Shown: positions 12,923-24,243, numbered from the stretch's first letter. The stretch: DNA of 60,000 nt from Apostichopus japonicus (GCF_037975245.1 NC_092577.1:3433501-3493500), one strand, 5' to 3'. Translations and numbers: made by a program. Notes: generated from the letters alone by a model not told the origin.

Positions 12923-12966
<44 letters not shown>
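12920..12966. repeat. (TA)n microsatellite at the 3' end of PLE copy 1
   Basis: Uninterrupted TA dinucleotides after a short ATATAAT run, abutting the end of the Penelope-like copy. Confidence 0.95.
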
Positions 12967-12967
<1 letters not shown>

Positions 12968-13724
12968 GCATGATGAAATGTTCCACGTGTTGGATAGAAA
13001 TAATAGTAGAAACAATAAGGACAATATGTAATGCCTTTACATTCAACATAATATTTAGAATATATATAACTAAGCGCTACACAAATTTTCAGACACACTT
13101 GTCCTTCGTCAGGTGTAAAAAGAGTGATTGAAATCACGTTAGTCTACCGTGAGCCCCAGACTGCTCAAAGTGCTTGAACCCGGAAAGAAAAGCCATATCC
13201 CTATTGAGACCTTGACAGTGTGAACGTACTTTCAAGGATCAATTCGACTTCCTTCAAGTTTCTTTTATGATGGTCAGAAAAATTACCCAGGATTATGGCA
13301 AACTTAAGACAGTCGATATTGTGTTGTGGAAGATTAAAATGTTCAGCCACTGGAAAACTGGTTTTGTTGAGTCTGATTGTGCTTTTGTGATCATTAAGTC
13401 GTAGACGCAAAGGTGTGGAGGCTTGGCCAATGTTTTGTATATCAGGACAGAGAACACAAGTGATAAGATATATCACAAAGGGAGTGTCCCAATTGTATGG
13501 ACCTGGATGTAAACACACCCCTGAATGAGAGAGCTGAATGTCAGGGTCCGTGATCATGTGATGACAGACCTTACACCGGGGTTTACCACATTTAATATTC
13601 CCCTTAATTGGGTGAAGTGTCGGTGGAGGGTAAACGACTCCTAACAAGGATGCTGCGTAGGCTGGGGAGAGGTTGTCTTCTAGCAACTATCTACAGGGGG
13701 GTTAATAAAAATGTCACCCATATC
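12968..13724 (-). pseudogene. Penelope-like element copy 1: linker, GIY-YIG endonuclease and 3' end, frameshifted
   Basis: The minus-strand frame 13686-13201 carries the PLE linker cysteines (KCGKPRCKVCHH) and a GIY-YIG endonuclease: VIYLITC in the GIY position, NIG in the YIG position, then LRLRLNDHKS and VAEHFN. PLEs are retroelements combining a telomerase-like RT with this endonuclease, which nicks the insertion site. Damage is clear. Upstream, RRQPLPSLRSILVRSRL (the family's RPxNLRxxLVRS block) lies in a different frame, an in-frame stop follows FINPL, and the C-terminal GLNRDMAFLSGFKHFEQS is again out of frame. The RT is missing. The 3' region ends in a (TA)n tract at 12922-12966. It lies head-to-head with copy 2. 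Confidence 0.85.
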
Positions 13725-13751
13725 GTTATGAAAGATATGGGTGACATTTTT
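13707..13751. repeat. 18-bp perfect inverted repeat at the PLE head-to-head junction
   Basis: AAAAATGTCACCCATATC at 13707-13724 and its exact complement at 13734-13751, with a 9-bp centre. It is the point where minus-strand PLE copy 1 turns into plus-strand PLE copy 2; each arm encodes the same MGDIF part of the element. Confidence 0.85.
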
Positions 13752-13861
13752 GTTTTATTAACCAATTTTATTTTTATTAGCAATTGTGACACTCCCTTTG
13801 TGATATATCTTAACACTTGTGTTGAATTGATCCTTAATGTACGTTCACACTGTCATGGTCT
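13734..13861 (+). pseudogene. Penelope-like element copy 2, left fragment (internally deleted)
   Basis: Plus-strand sequence matches copy 1: GATATGGGTGACATTTTT, then CAATTG with CACTCCCTTTGTGATATATC, then GAATTGATCCTT and ACGTTCACACTGT. Two internal parts present in copy 1 are missing, including most of the endonuclease. It is cut at 13861 by the outer transposon and resumes at 24018. Confidence 0.8.
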
Positions 13862-15315
13862 CAAGGGCGGCGGAAGCACTTTTCATCTGGGGGGGGGGGG
13901 CACCAACGTCGAAGGGCACTTTGCAGAAATTTGATTGAAGCCTGATATTTAGTACCCTTTATAACTGTTATTGTATTATCTTATTTGCGTATACACATCA
14001 CTCCATCAACGCCACCCCCCTCCAGTGGCGGAGCTAGAGGTATTGGTCAGGGGGGCGAGAATGGTCTGTAGAGGTGCTTTCGACACTATCAGAGCCGTAT
14101 ATTTAGAGAGTTTGGCCAATGGGGGACCGATTTTGATTGGTCGAGAGGTGACACACCCTCATAGGACGCCATGATAGTTCCAAATCAAAAACTTTTTGCG
14201 ATGAGCAAATAACACTAACGATGCAATACATACTTAGGCTAGTACAATACTTGCGTAACAATTATTTTAATTTGTTAGAGAAAACAGAAAAACCTCCCCA
14301 TAAACAACTATGTCTTGATTTGAGGCCTGGGGATGTAGCCAGCGAAGTGAAGATTGAGTTCTTTTTTGAGGGGTTTTCCAACCAACGTCCAAAGACGAAA
14401 GATTTGGAAACAAAAGTTGGTCGGACAGGCTGGCGGTCTAAAGTGAATAGTATTAGTACCAAGCTGTGTGAGGCGAGGATAGGCATATAGCCTAGGCTAT
14501 CATCGAAGACTAGATCGTCATGTTTTGGTTATAAAAGGCCAGAAATTCCTGTTTTATTCAATTTTAGATCAAAGCGAACAAGCAAAATATACCTCGCTAA
14601 TTCGAGGCCTAAGACTGAGTTTAAAAAGCCTGGTCTAGCTTAGTTAGAATTAGGCCAATGCAAGCACTCAGTCTAACTTAGTTAGAGTTAGACCATTATT
14701 GGTAGCCAACTAAGGCTAGACCTAAAGTCTGACTGCAGCAGGACTGAGTTAGGCTTAACTTTCCATTATGCAGACAATTAGCTGCATGACTCGATCATAC
14801 GACTTGAGCTATGGGTAAAAGAAGTACTAGCCTTGGCCACAGATAGTCTAATTACGGAGGGTATAACAATATATAGGGCTATATATGCTTAGCCTGAGAT
14901 AGGCCAGTTATACAGCATAGTTTTAAATGAGCTAGGCATTACAGTTGCAGTCGAAAACTCCATTAAGCCTAACCTTTGGCCTACAGGCGTAACGTTAGGG
15001 TTTAGCCTAGAAAAGTCCAGTCCATCTCCAACTAACTTATCCTACAAAAGACAAAAATACTTGGCTAGGCCTCCTTGTGCGTGCCAACTCTTGTAGCTCA
15101 CTTTCAAATTCTCAAAGTTAAGTCTTCAATTATGACAGTTTGTAATACAGAGTTTGGAATCAGCATGTATCTTCAAAATTTCTTACTTTCCTCAGTTGTA
15201 TGACCAGGTAATTTTCTACGTTTTGGTTTCAAATTTGCAATCCCCAGGTTCAAAAGTTTATAAGGTTGGCAGGTCTGCTTTGGCCATTCAGAAGATAAAT
15301 TTTTGGTGATTGTGA

Positions 15316-15492
15316 GCCTGCCCTATTGACTTTGAATATGGCCAATTTGAAAGGTGTCTAAGTGAAGGCAAGTGGAAGCTTAGGAAAAATGCCATCCCCA
15401 CATTATTTCAGCATAGGACTCATCCCAAACGAAGGAGAGTACTTGAGAGGGGTTCTGTGCCACCAGTGCTACAAAATGTATTAGTTTACCAC
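15316..15492 (+). pseudogene. THAP-domain C-terminal fragment of the P-type transposase
   Basis: The frame reads IDFEYGQFERCLSEGKWKLR, then KNAIPTLFQHRTHPKRRRVL. THAP zinc-finger domains end with HFx(n)...LKxxAVPTIF; here NAIPTLF is that signature and the preceding DFEYGQFE corresponds to the CSxHF region with the Cys/His part lost or in another exon. THAP domains are the DNA-binding module of P-element transposases. No start or complete C2CH finger was found upstream, and the frame closes at the TAG-type stop pattern after VLQNVL. It is treated as a fossil. Confidence 0.7.
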
Positions 15493-16811
15493 AACTATTC
15501 TTGATCACCAAATGAAGAAATGCAACTAAATTTTAATGATAAACTTGGAAAGTATTTCATGTTTATTGCACTTTTGATGGAATATATTAGTTGACCTTAG
15601 AAAAGGGCAATCATACTTAATTAATTATTGTTTAACACATGATTATTGCAAAGAATAAGATTAACATTTTATAAATATAGGTCTTTTTAACCTCCAGATT
15701 TCCCACTTGATTAGTTGATTTACAGCTTGGAGCTGGAAAGTCCAGTGTTCCAACTCCATGGCTTTGGTACTCACTTCTTAAATCAACCCTTCATCATTTA
15801 CTCAATTACTCAATTATTTACTCAATCTATTCATTCTTCTTCCAAATCCCCTCATCATGCATCTGTACTTTTTTGTCATTTCATTCCTGTGTTCCTCCAC
15901 ACCAAGTTTTAAATTTATCTGCTTAATTCTCACTCGCTTCTTATTAAGTAAACACTTCATCATTAACCTCAATTCATCATTCTTCTTCCAAATCCCTTCA
16001 TCATGATTCATGCGTCTGAACTTGTCATTTCATTCGTTTTCCTCCACACCAATTTTGAATTTATCTGTGGAATTCTAACATCATGCTGTCAATACATTAC
16101 TAATCAGGCTTATAACTATTCATGCAACTGAGACAATATTTTGTGCCACCCAGCTGATGAATGCTTTTGCTTTTCTGTAAATTTGTAACATTAATATACA
16201 GCTGCAAGTTTACAGAAGGTCCTGGGCACAAAACTGGTCTCACAAATAACCAAGAAAGGGACCGAAACTGGAAGGAAAGATAATGATCATATTGAAACAA
16301 ATGATTAGACCCAGAAGTGATCGGTGATAACACGCTGCATATAAAAGTTTACAGATACAATCATTTCATATTAGCAGAAAAAAATTCTGTTAATTTGTTT
16401 TCAAATTGTCAAGTCTAATGATCTTTTCCTACTTCCAGTCCTGGGGAATTATCATATTCCTTTGTGTACTAACATTTTATATAATAATAAGAAAATGATT
16501 TATTGAGTAAGTTAATTTAATTACTTGTTTCAAAGGTTTTGCAGAAATATGCTACTCTATATTGATCAGTGAAAGGAATAATGGCAGTAACTTATGTGTT
16601 TATATTGACTTTGCATTCTATTCAAGATCGTGACACTGAAAATGCAACACCATCAGTCACACCAAATCAGCAAAATATCAAGAGTCAATGTAATTGACCA
16701 TCAAGATCTGAAGGTTCTCTAAGGTATCGTCTGCTTTGTGCCCAGGGAGAACTAAGGGAAATGAGGAAAGAGAAGGCAGCTATTACCAAAAGCAAGAATA
16801 GGTAGGATAGT

Positions 16812-17440
16812 GTGTTTGCAGGTTTGCTTGCTCCTGACCAGATCAAAGCCATAACCTTATCTAATATAAAGATGTTCAAGACCATCAAAATTTGTACCAA
16901 ATGTTCTTGGAAGCCAGTCCAAACAGGCATTATTCTGTCAACAGAGTCAATTTTGGATCTTCAAGAAGAACTGATGACAAGGGAAAAAAAGTTCCTCCTG
17001 ACATCACATTTCACCCAAGATTGCTTGGAGAATCTATTCAGCAGTGTCCGGACAATGTCTTCGCCAGTTGAATTCAAGTATGCCCTGCAAATCATAAATG
17101 CTGGAGACTATCAAACTGATGAGAACAACTTCCTCACTGATTTCAGTTTTGAAACACCAGACTGTCCAGTATCAGATGACATTCCTGAGGTGAACATTCA
17201 TCTCAAACACCTGACCCGATGACCACAGATGAAGAAAACAGCCTATACTACCTCAGTGGTTATTGCATAACTAGACTGAAGCAAAATGATAAGCACTGCT
17301 CAAGCTGTTTGGACAACATTCAATCCACTTCCCCATCATCTTCCATTTTGGCTACATTTAACAAGTTTAAGGAGTACACTGAAGGTAACCTCGTTCATCC
17401 AAATCAAAGGGCTTTCCAATACCTCAAGACCGCTGAATGA
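16812..17440 (+). pseudogene. P-element/THAP9-type transposase C-terminal fragment, one frameshift
   Basis: The first frame (16812-17222) contains LLTSHFTQDCLENLFSSVR, the block that in P-element and THAP9 transposases sits at the end of the RNase H-like region (TSRxTQDxLENxFxxIR), followed by SPVEFKYALQII. The second frame (17219-17440) contains ENSLYYLSGYCITRLKQN with a CSSC pair, the typical P-element C-terminal domain. A -1 shift around 17219-17222 separates them. The catalytic core upstream was not found intact. It sits inside the P-type TIRs at 14023-23125. Confidence 0.8.
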
Positions 17441-19433
17441 CCTTCAGGAAGTAAAGCAGTGATAACCTCATCAACATGGGTAATTCTTAAAAACAGTTGA
17501 CCTTGGCTATCGATTCAACTGCAACCTCCCAATTTGCAGAGTGTTACAACATCAAAGGGAAACTGCATTCCAGACACCTGATGTCCGTCTCCCCATCTTT
17601 TGTAAAATGTAAAGGGCTGAAAAGAAGACAAAAATTCAGTGTTAAAAGTCTGGTAGAGAGTTAGGTAGTAAAAGCATGGCAATGAGGCTTCTTGTTGATA
17701 AAACAAGTAAATAAATCAGACTTGGAGGACATAAGTTTGTCATAGTATCTTAAACCCAAATATATTTATATCCAGTATGCTGTTCACTTGAGAGAATAAA
17801 AAACCCTATGAAATAATATCACCCTGTCAAGTAGATACACTAAAGAAGCTAAACTCTCATCCTGATCCAGAGCAGTCACCAAACTCTGGAGATTTTTACA
17901 CAAAAACATTGAGATTGGTTTTTAAAAACTAGAGAGGAAAGAACTTTTTACTTCATAAGAAGTTTCATGTCATTATATTCCAATGGGTTTGCTTAATTAT
18001 TTTCTGAAAATTCTGAAAAAGATCTGAAAATTAGCATGAATTTGTTCATAAAAGTATGTGAATAACAGTGACCCCACCTACAAATGTGGCCAAACTTGAT
18101 TACTACAGTGATCATAAATATTACACACCATACATTACTACACATACTGTATCACCATAGTCAGCATCCATTGCAGTCAGATTCTAAGGGGTTTAATAAT
18201 ACTGTATCAATGACATGACAATCCTGTCTTGTACAACTTGAAAAAGAATGACTGGTAAAAAGTTCAAATAATTGGTCTGTTGCAGTCAAATTGAGAAAAT
18301 ATTCCAACTGGATACATATGATACGGTGTGCACTGTGTGCTGCAAACTGGTACACTGTATTTGCTGTAGCTTGTGTGTGCTGAAAGCTAATTTTAAGTCT
18401 TCAAGATTTTGCAATTGAATAACAATTCAGTTATTAAGGCTAACTCAATTTATGAACAACATTTGGGTATATAGCCTACTGCAATTTTGACAATACTCCT
18501 GCCATCTGTAGCTCATATATTCAGAGAAGTACTTTGAAAGTTATACTATAGCCTTACTGTTTGACAGTTTTAATATGTGTCATTTAACTTGTGTAGACCA
18601 TTGTTCATATTCCCTGATCAAATCAATATTATTGTACATACAGTATGTGATACAGTACTTGTATCTTATGAATAAAATGATTTCAAATTTCAATTAATGA
18701 CCTGTCTACTTTCTTTATCATTTTTATCAGCCAACAACTGATACTGAAAATCAATAGTAACCCTGAGGTGATAAACCTAGGCTTAACCAGACTTTCCAAC
18801 ATTGAGGAAAATTTATGCGTGTGATCAGCGGCAGTGGGGGAGGGCTCTAAGGAGAGTGTCTCCCCCTCCCCTTTGGAAAAATTTTCGTATTTTTGACTGC
18901 CTAGATGCAAAATGGTGCATTCTTTTTCAGTTTCTCTGAGTAGTTTTATATTGAGAATTTCATCATCATATATATATTATTGAACTCAACAGGCATGAAA
19001 ATTTTCAACAAAGACTTTTCTTGAATCGATGAAAGTAATCACTTGCTAACATAATTGAACATTGATATCGGAAATTGAAGCACACTTCTCAATCTCTAGT
19101 ACCAACACCTCTCCCACCCGGCGTTTTCCACCACCACCATGGCAAACGCACTACTCTTGTAGGTGTAAGTACTCAAAGTTGCTTTGTGTTGTAGAGGTAT
19201 GTAGCCTTCTTAGCATCTTTCAGGACGGTTTTTCGGAGATTGTTTGTGGATTGCGTGTGATAAAGTGCACAAAGCGTGTGAGTGTGTGAAGGGCTGGAAA
19301 TGCGTGTGTCACACGCCGAATGCCTGTGAGTTGGAATGTCTGGCTTAACCCCTGCCTTACCATGAAGTAGGCCTAGGTACTCATAAAGTTAACTAGGTGT
19401 AGGCCTACAGACTACAGTATAAATTAAGGTGGG

Positions 19434-19625
19434 GCTTATTCGCAGGGCAGCCCTGCGAATAGCCAGACACATACACCTTATTCGCAGGGCAGCCCTGCGA
19501 ATAGCCGGACACAAGTATCTTATTCACAGGGCAGCCCTGCCAGCGAACAGCCGGACACAGACACATTATTTGCAGGGCTGCCCTGTGAGTAGCCAGAAAC
19601 ATATACACCTTATCCACAGGGCAGC
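19434..19625 (+). repeat. 42-bp palindromic minisatellite
   Basis: Five tandem units, each TTATTCGCAGGGCAGCCCTG plus CGAATAGCC and a spacer such as AGACACATACACC. Later units drift (TTATTTGCAGGGCTGCCCTG). The core is a 21-bp palindrome around one central base. Confidence 0.9.
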
Positions 19626-20189
19626 CTTAGACTGGGTTAATGGGCTCAGTAACTTTGGGGCTATTCGAGTTTGCTTTTGAGCACCAGCTGGCTTTTTGAG
19701 AGTCTTAATTGGGAGGTCCTATTTTTGGGGAATTTATTGGCCTTTGGGATTCCTATCTTAATGCTGTTAGGATTGGTTTTGGGAGCCTAGGGCCTTAAGA
19801 TTGAACCAGTCTAACATTAGTACCGCCAACAGAAAAGAAAATGTCATCACTCATTTTCACCTTTGTTTTTGCAGAGTGACTGCTCATTTGCATGTAAAGG
19901 GGGGGGGGGGTGTCACACCCTTGACCATATCGGCTTTCAGGCAATGTCGGCTTTTGGGGAATCCCAAGATAAGCTCCCTTAAAATAAGCTTTTAAAATTG
20001 AACTGCTGGGGTTCCAAAAATTAGCATATGAAGTGGCTAAGACTATTTGGGCCCAAAGGGTTGGCTTTTTCAAGGCCCCTAAACTGACTGGTATCAATAG
20101 AAAAACCGGCCTTCCAAGCCCCTCAAATAAGGATTAAGTAGCTACCTCTATTTTACGTTATTGGGCCATAAAGATTGGCATTATTGGCA

Positions 20190-21784
20190 TTATTTTTCAA
20201 CAGCAGTTCGCAAATTCTGACTGTGACATCACGGTTACTGAAGATGAGGTTCGTCGTCATTTGTCAAGACTTCACTCATCGAAAGCTGCCGGACCAGACA
20301 AGCTCTCCCCGCGGGTCTTAAAACAATGTGCAATACAACTTTCGAACATTTTAACGTATATTTTCAATCAATCTTTCACAACCCGTGTTATACCTAACTT
20401 ATGGAAGCAATCATGTATCATACCAGTACCTAAGACCAGTGCAATATCATGTTTGAATGACTTACGTCCTGTTGCCCTCACTGCTGTGCCCATGAAAGTT
20501 TGTGAACGTATATTTTTAGAACGCTTTAGACCATTCGTAACTCCATTTTTAGATCCTTTCCAGTTTGCATACCAATCAGATCGAAGTTGTGAAGATGCCA
20601 TTCTTTTGATCCTCCATAAACTATATTCTCATTTAGAACATTCTCGCCGAGGACATTTTGCCCGTGTGACATTTTTCGACTTTTCGTCTGCTTTCAACAC
20701 TATCCAACCACATATTTTAGTCAGTAAACTTAAGAATATGGACGTTCCCGGTGGTTTTATTCACTGGATTTTAAACTATTTAACTAACAGAACTCAGTTG
20801 GTGAAACTCAGCCATTCGTGTCTATCCGATGTTATTCTTTCAAATACAGGGGCACCCCAGGGAACAGTTCTAGCACCGTTCCTATTCACACTTTATACGT
20901 ACGATGCCAGGTCATTAGAACAAGGTTGCTCACTCATCAAGTTTGCTGACGATACTGCCATGATTGGCTTAGTCAATGGTAATGGTGATGAAGCGTATTT
21001 ACGTCAAATTCAGTCTTTTGTGAACTACTGTGACCTTAACTTCCTCCAATTAAATGTTGCTAAGACCAAAGGAATGATTATTGATTTTCGTCACAATACT
21101 AATCCTCCACCCCCTGTTGTTGTCAAAGGAAGTGTAATTGATCATGTTACGTCATATAAGTATCTTGGGGTAGTGCTGAAAGATCACTTGGCATGGGGAG
21201 ATCATATTGATATATTGGTTAAAAAGTTGAATTCTAGATTGTACTGCCTCCGTAAGATGTCGAATTTTAATGTTCGTCATGACATCCTTGAAATGTTTTA
21301 TAATTGTACCATTAGCGGGGTTTGGCGTTATTGCTTGGTTTGCTGGGGTGGGAATGCAAACAAACATGAAATAGATCGTATTAATAGCATCATTAAGAAA
21401 GCAGAGAGAGTAGTCGGGGAACCCTTGCCTTCCATTGACTCGGTCTACCACAGCCTTCTCGAGTCCAAACTGGAAGCGGTATGGAAGGACCATACCCACC
21501 CCCTCTATGAGCTTCTTCATAATAGTCAGATGTCCAGAGGCAGTGGCAGGTTGAGACTTCCGTGTCTCAAAACCAATAGATACAGAGATTCTTTCATACC
21601 CCGTGCAATTAAGCTTTTTAATGAGGTTTTATTACGTTGACTTTCATATATTGACTTTTCTTATTATTCTTACTGTCTTATTGTACAATATACACATCTA
21701 TTTTTGTAACTTTTTCACTGTTTTATGAGCGAGTGCCTGAATTTCCCTTTGGGATCAATAAAGTTTTACTTATCTTATCTTATG
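20190..21784 (+). mobile_element. 5'-truncated CR1/L2/Rex1-type non-LTR retrotransposon with intact RT
   Basis: The reading frame is open from about 20180 to the stop at 21640 (20261 is a TTG inside the RT and not a true start). Upstream in-frame residues FQQQF and DITVTEDEVRRHLSRL lead into SSKAAGPDKLSPRVLK, the usual fingers start. Catalytic blocks follow: FFDFSSAFNT (RT motif A, about 138-147 from 20261), NTGAPQGTVLAPFLFTLYT (motif B) and KFADD (motif C, 228-231), then SYKYLGVVLKD and RLYCLRKMSNF of the thumb. The apurinic-type endonuclease expected upstream is missing. The 3' UTR ends GATCAATAAAG and a short CTTAT repeat, typical of this clade. No stops or shifts, so it is a young copy. 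It inserted into the 2.9-kb element. Confidence 0.88.
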
Positions 21785-23477
21785 AGGACCCCAAAATTGA
21801 CTTTTCAGAAGCCCTTTTTGCATCTCATAAATCTGGGAACTTGCAAAAGATTCAATCTCATGATTTGGGGCCAACTGTTCTATCCTTTCATATCCTTAAT
21901 CACTGCCTACACCTAACGTTAGCAAGACTAGGCAGTGGCTAACCGTTGGTCAGTCCATTCAGCCTAGCCTAACAGTAACGCTTATGACATGTATTTACGT
22001 ACAGACTAGGCCTAGAGCCCTAGGGCTGAATCGTAAATTTAATGTGCGATGCAATTAAGTTCTTCTTATGTCAGTCGTTTCAAATACCATATTTTTCTAA
22101 TAATTCATGACATTTAAAATGTAGCATCTGTAACATGTTAAATGTAGAATCTGATTTTGTAAGCTTGAAACTGAAAGACATTAAAGAACTTCGGGTTTGC
22201 GCGCCGAGGTCAAATGAATGACGTCACATCAAAAATGATGTCATCGAAAGCCAATAATAAACCTATTTCCAAAATCGTAACAGCCCTGCGAATAAGGTGT
22301 CTGTGTACGTTATTCGCCGGGCTGCCCTGCGAATAATCACTTCGATAAATTAAATACAGGCCAGTGTTTGTGTACTATACACCTACATACAGTAACGTTA
22401 GGAGTGCCTGTGGGTATGAGAAGATCCAGAGTCCTACACAACTGTAACAACAATTGTAATGTACAACTGTATCCCTACAGAGATGCAGCTCACTTAGACT
22501 TAGACTAGAGCCATGAGCATTTAACCCTGCCCGTTAATTATTATTAATACTAGCCTATTGACTTACTACAGTACTGTATGCTATTTCGCATGGTTATCTC
22601 ACTTACCTGGTCGTAGACTTTCATCATAAGGACAACCTCTCGTTTCGTGACGAACGGTTAAAAGAAAGTGAATTAGTTATGATTTTAATAACGTTGACAT
22701 TTTCTTCAAACGTTTTGCAACAATAAATGCATTTCTTCCGTATAAATAAACGCTACTAGCCTACCAATACTATCTAGCTGTATAGTTCCTGTACATAGGT
22801 TATGTACGACGCACTGCATTTGCACGAATTCGCGCAACTGTTAAGGAACTATCATGGCGTCCATTGTAAACATATGACGTCACAAATTGCCAGTTGGCCG
22901 AACTCTCTAAATATACGGCTCTGGACACTATCTAAGCGGAGCGCCACCACAGGTTGGCGCGGTGCGTACAAACATTTTTTGAGTAAAGGTACTCCCTAGA
23001 TCGCCGGAAATGGCCCATTCAGGGCCTTGCTAATTTGCAGATAATGTGACAAATGTCAATAGATAGATGAGAGCGAAATCAAATAAGTCAAATCCGCCCC
23101 TGACTGTATGGACGCTCCGCCACTGCCCCCACCCCTCAAGGAAACAATGCATACTAGCACTGCAATATCTAATGTGCAAAATGGGAAATACGGAACAAGT
23201 TTTCTTTCGAGACAAAATGAGGTGAAATCATTATAGTCCAAGTCCAAGTCCCTGCACACGCAATCGATACATGCATGAAAGCAAATACGAAAGGATGGGG
23301 TAGGTTATGGGATATTAAAACTATACTCATTCATAGTAGGCAATAAATGGCTTCTGCTTATTACAAAGTCACAATGTAATATAGCAATGCATTTTTGGAA
23401 ATGCATTGGGATTTTTGTGGCAAATTGAATATGCATAACGGCACTTACCAGAATGTTAGAAGCATTGTGGTAGTAAA

Positions 23478-23849
23478 CATAGGCATAGGAGCCGGGGGGC
23501 TGCAGCAACCCCCCCAATCAATTATTTTTTTGAAAATTCGGGCAATATGCTGAGAATTTTTCGGGCACCTACTGAAAGAAAAATAATTTGCTGTGTTTTT
23601 CAATGGTTAAACTGATATTGTTATCATCATTATTATTGTAACGACTTTCCCAACAATTATAACCAATATGGAAGGGTAATAACACGACAAATGATTGTAT
23701 GTTATTGGCATGCGATGTAATAACCGACGCATGCCTATATGATATTCATATTAACATGTTGAGCGCGCGCGGAGCGCGCGACAAATTTTGGGAATATTTC
23801 CGGGCAAGTCGTTACAGCCCCCAAATCAAATTGGGCTCCTACGACTATG
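23478..23849. mobile_element. 372-bp MITE with 8-bp target duplication
   Basis: Imperfect 16-bp TIRs, CATAGGCATAGGAGCC on the left and CATAGTCGTAGGAGCC inverted on the right. Perfect 8-bp duplication GTAGTAAA at 23470-23477 and 23850-23857. The interior has poly-G/poly-C, a GCGCGC palindrome near 23763-23782 and no gene. It sits in the right part of the outer element. Confidence 0.85.
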
Positions 23850-24017
23850 GTAGTAAACATTTAAAACTTCCCGAAATATTTCATTCGACGTGGGTTCCAC
23901 TTTGTAAACTATTTTTTTATTTAAACAATTTTATGTAGAAAAAGGGCACTTTTTTAACCTGAGGAAAAGTGGGGGGGGGGCACGTGCCCCCTGTGCCCCC
24001 CGGTTCAACCGCCCTTG

Positions 24018-24177
24018 CATGGTCTCAATAGGGATATGGCTCTTCTTTCCGGATTCAAGCACTTTGAGCAGTCTGGGGCTTACGGTAGACTGCCGTGATT
24101 TCAATCACTCTTTTTACACCTGAAGAAGGACCAGGGTGTCTGAAAATGTGTGTAGCTATATATCTGTCTATATATAA

Positions 24178-24180
<3 letters not shown>
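24018..24180 (+). pseudogene. Penelope-like element copy 2, right fragment (C-terminus and 3' end)
   Basis: Continues copy 2 after the insertion: CATGGTCTCAATAGGGATAT, encoding GLNRDMALLSGFKHFEQS and a short tail to a stop, then a 3' region (TTTCAATCACTCTTTTTACA, CCTGAAGAAGGAC, TGTCTGAAAATG) equal to that of copy 1 with a few substitutions. It runs directly into a (TA)n tract, as copy 1 does. Confidence 0.85.

Positions 24181-24243
<63 letters not shown>

Larger units (their letters stand above)
19428..22344. mobile_element. 2.9-kb transposon with palindromic-repeat termini, host of a LINE insertion
   Basis: The left end holds about five copies (19434-19625) of a ~42-bp unit built on the near-palindrome TTATTCGCAGGGCAGCCCTG; the right end (22280-22337) has two related copies in inverted orientation, with the connecting ACAGACACC sequence also inverted. 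A 9-bp direct repeat ATAAATTAA flanks it (19419-19427 and 22345-22353). Removing the LINE at about 20190-21784 leaves about 1.3 kb without a recognisable gene. A 9-bp duplication would suit a Mutator-like element, but the AT-rich 9-mer could be coincidence, so the exact limits are tentative. Confidence 0.6.
14023..23125 (+). mobile_element. P-superfamily transposon, decayed, 9.1 kb including nested elements
   Basis: Terminal inverted repeats CAGTGGCGGAGC at 14023 and, inverted, at 23125. Longer subterminal inverted blocks are shared: AGAGCCGTATATTTAGAGAG (about 14092; inverted about 22908-22927) and GGACGCCATGATAGTTCC (about 14164; inverted about 22848-22865). The flanks are C-rich 8-mers, CCCCCCTC and CCCCCACC, close to an 8-bp target duplication; the uninterrupted copy at 1523-2163 has a plain poly-C tract there. 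The interior contains a THAP-domain fragment and a P-type transposase C-terminal fragment on the plus strand, which supports the P assignment. Confidence 0.8.
13862..24017. mobile_element. Outer 10.2-kb DNA transposon (same family as 1523-2163), carrying nested insertions
   Basis: Ends are CAAGGGCGGCGGAA (left) and the complement of CAAGGGCGGTTGAA (right). A perfect 8-bp target duplication CATGGTCT flanks it (13854-13861 and 24018-24025), and the flanking PLE sequence is continuous when the element is removed. The element's own sequence is 13862-14022 and 23126-24017 (about 1.05 kb); the rest is the P-type element at 14023-23125, and the right part also holds a 372-bp insertion. It has no coding capacity of its own. 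An 8-bp duplication with TIRs beginning CA fits hAT or P superfamilies. Confidence 0.85.
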
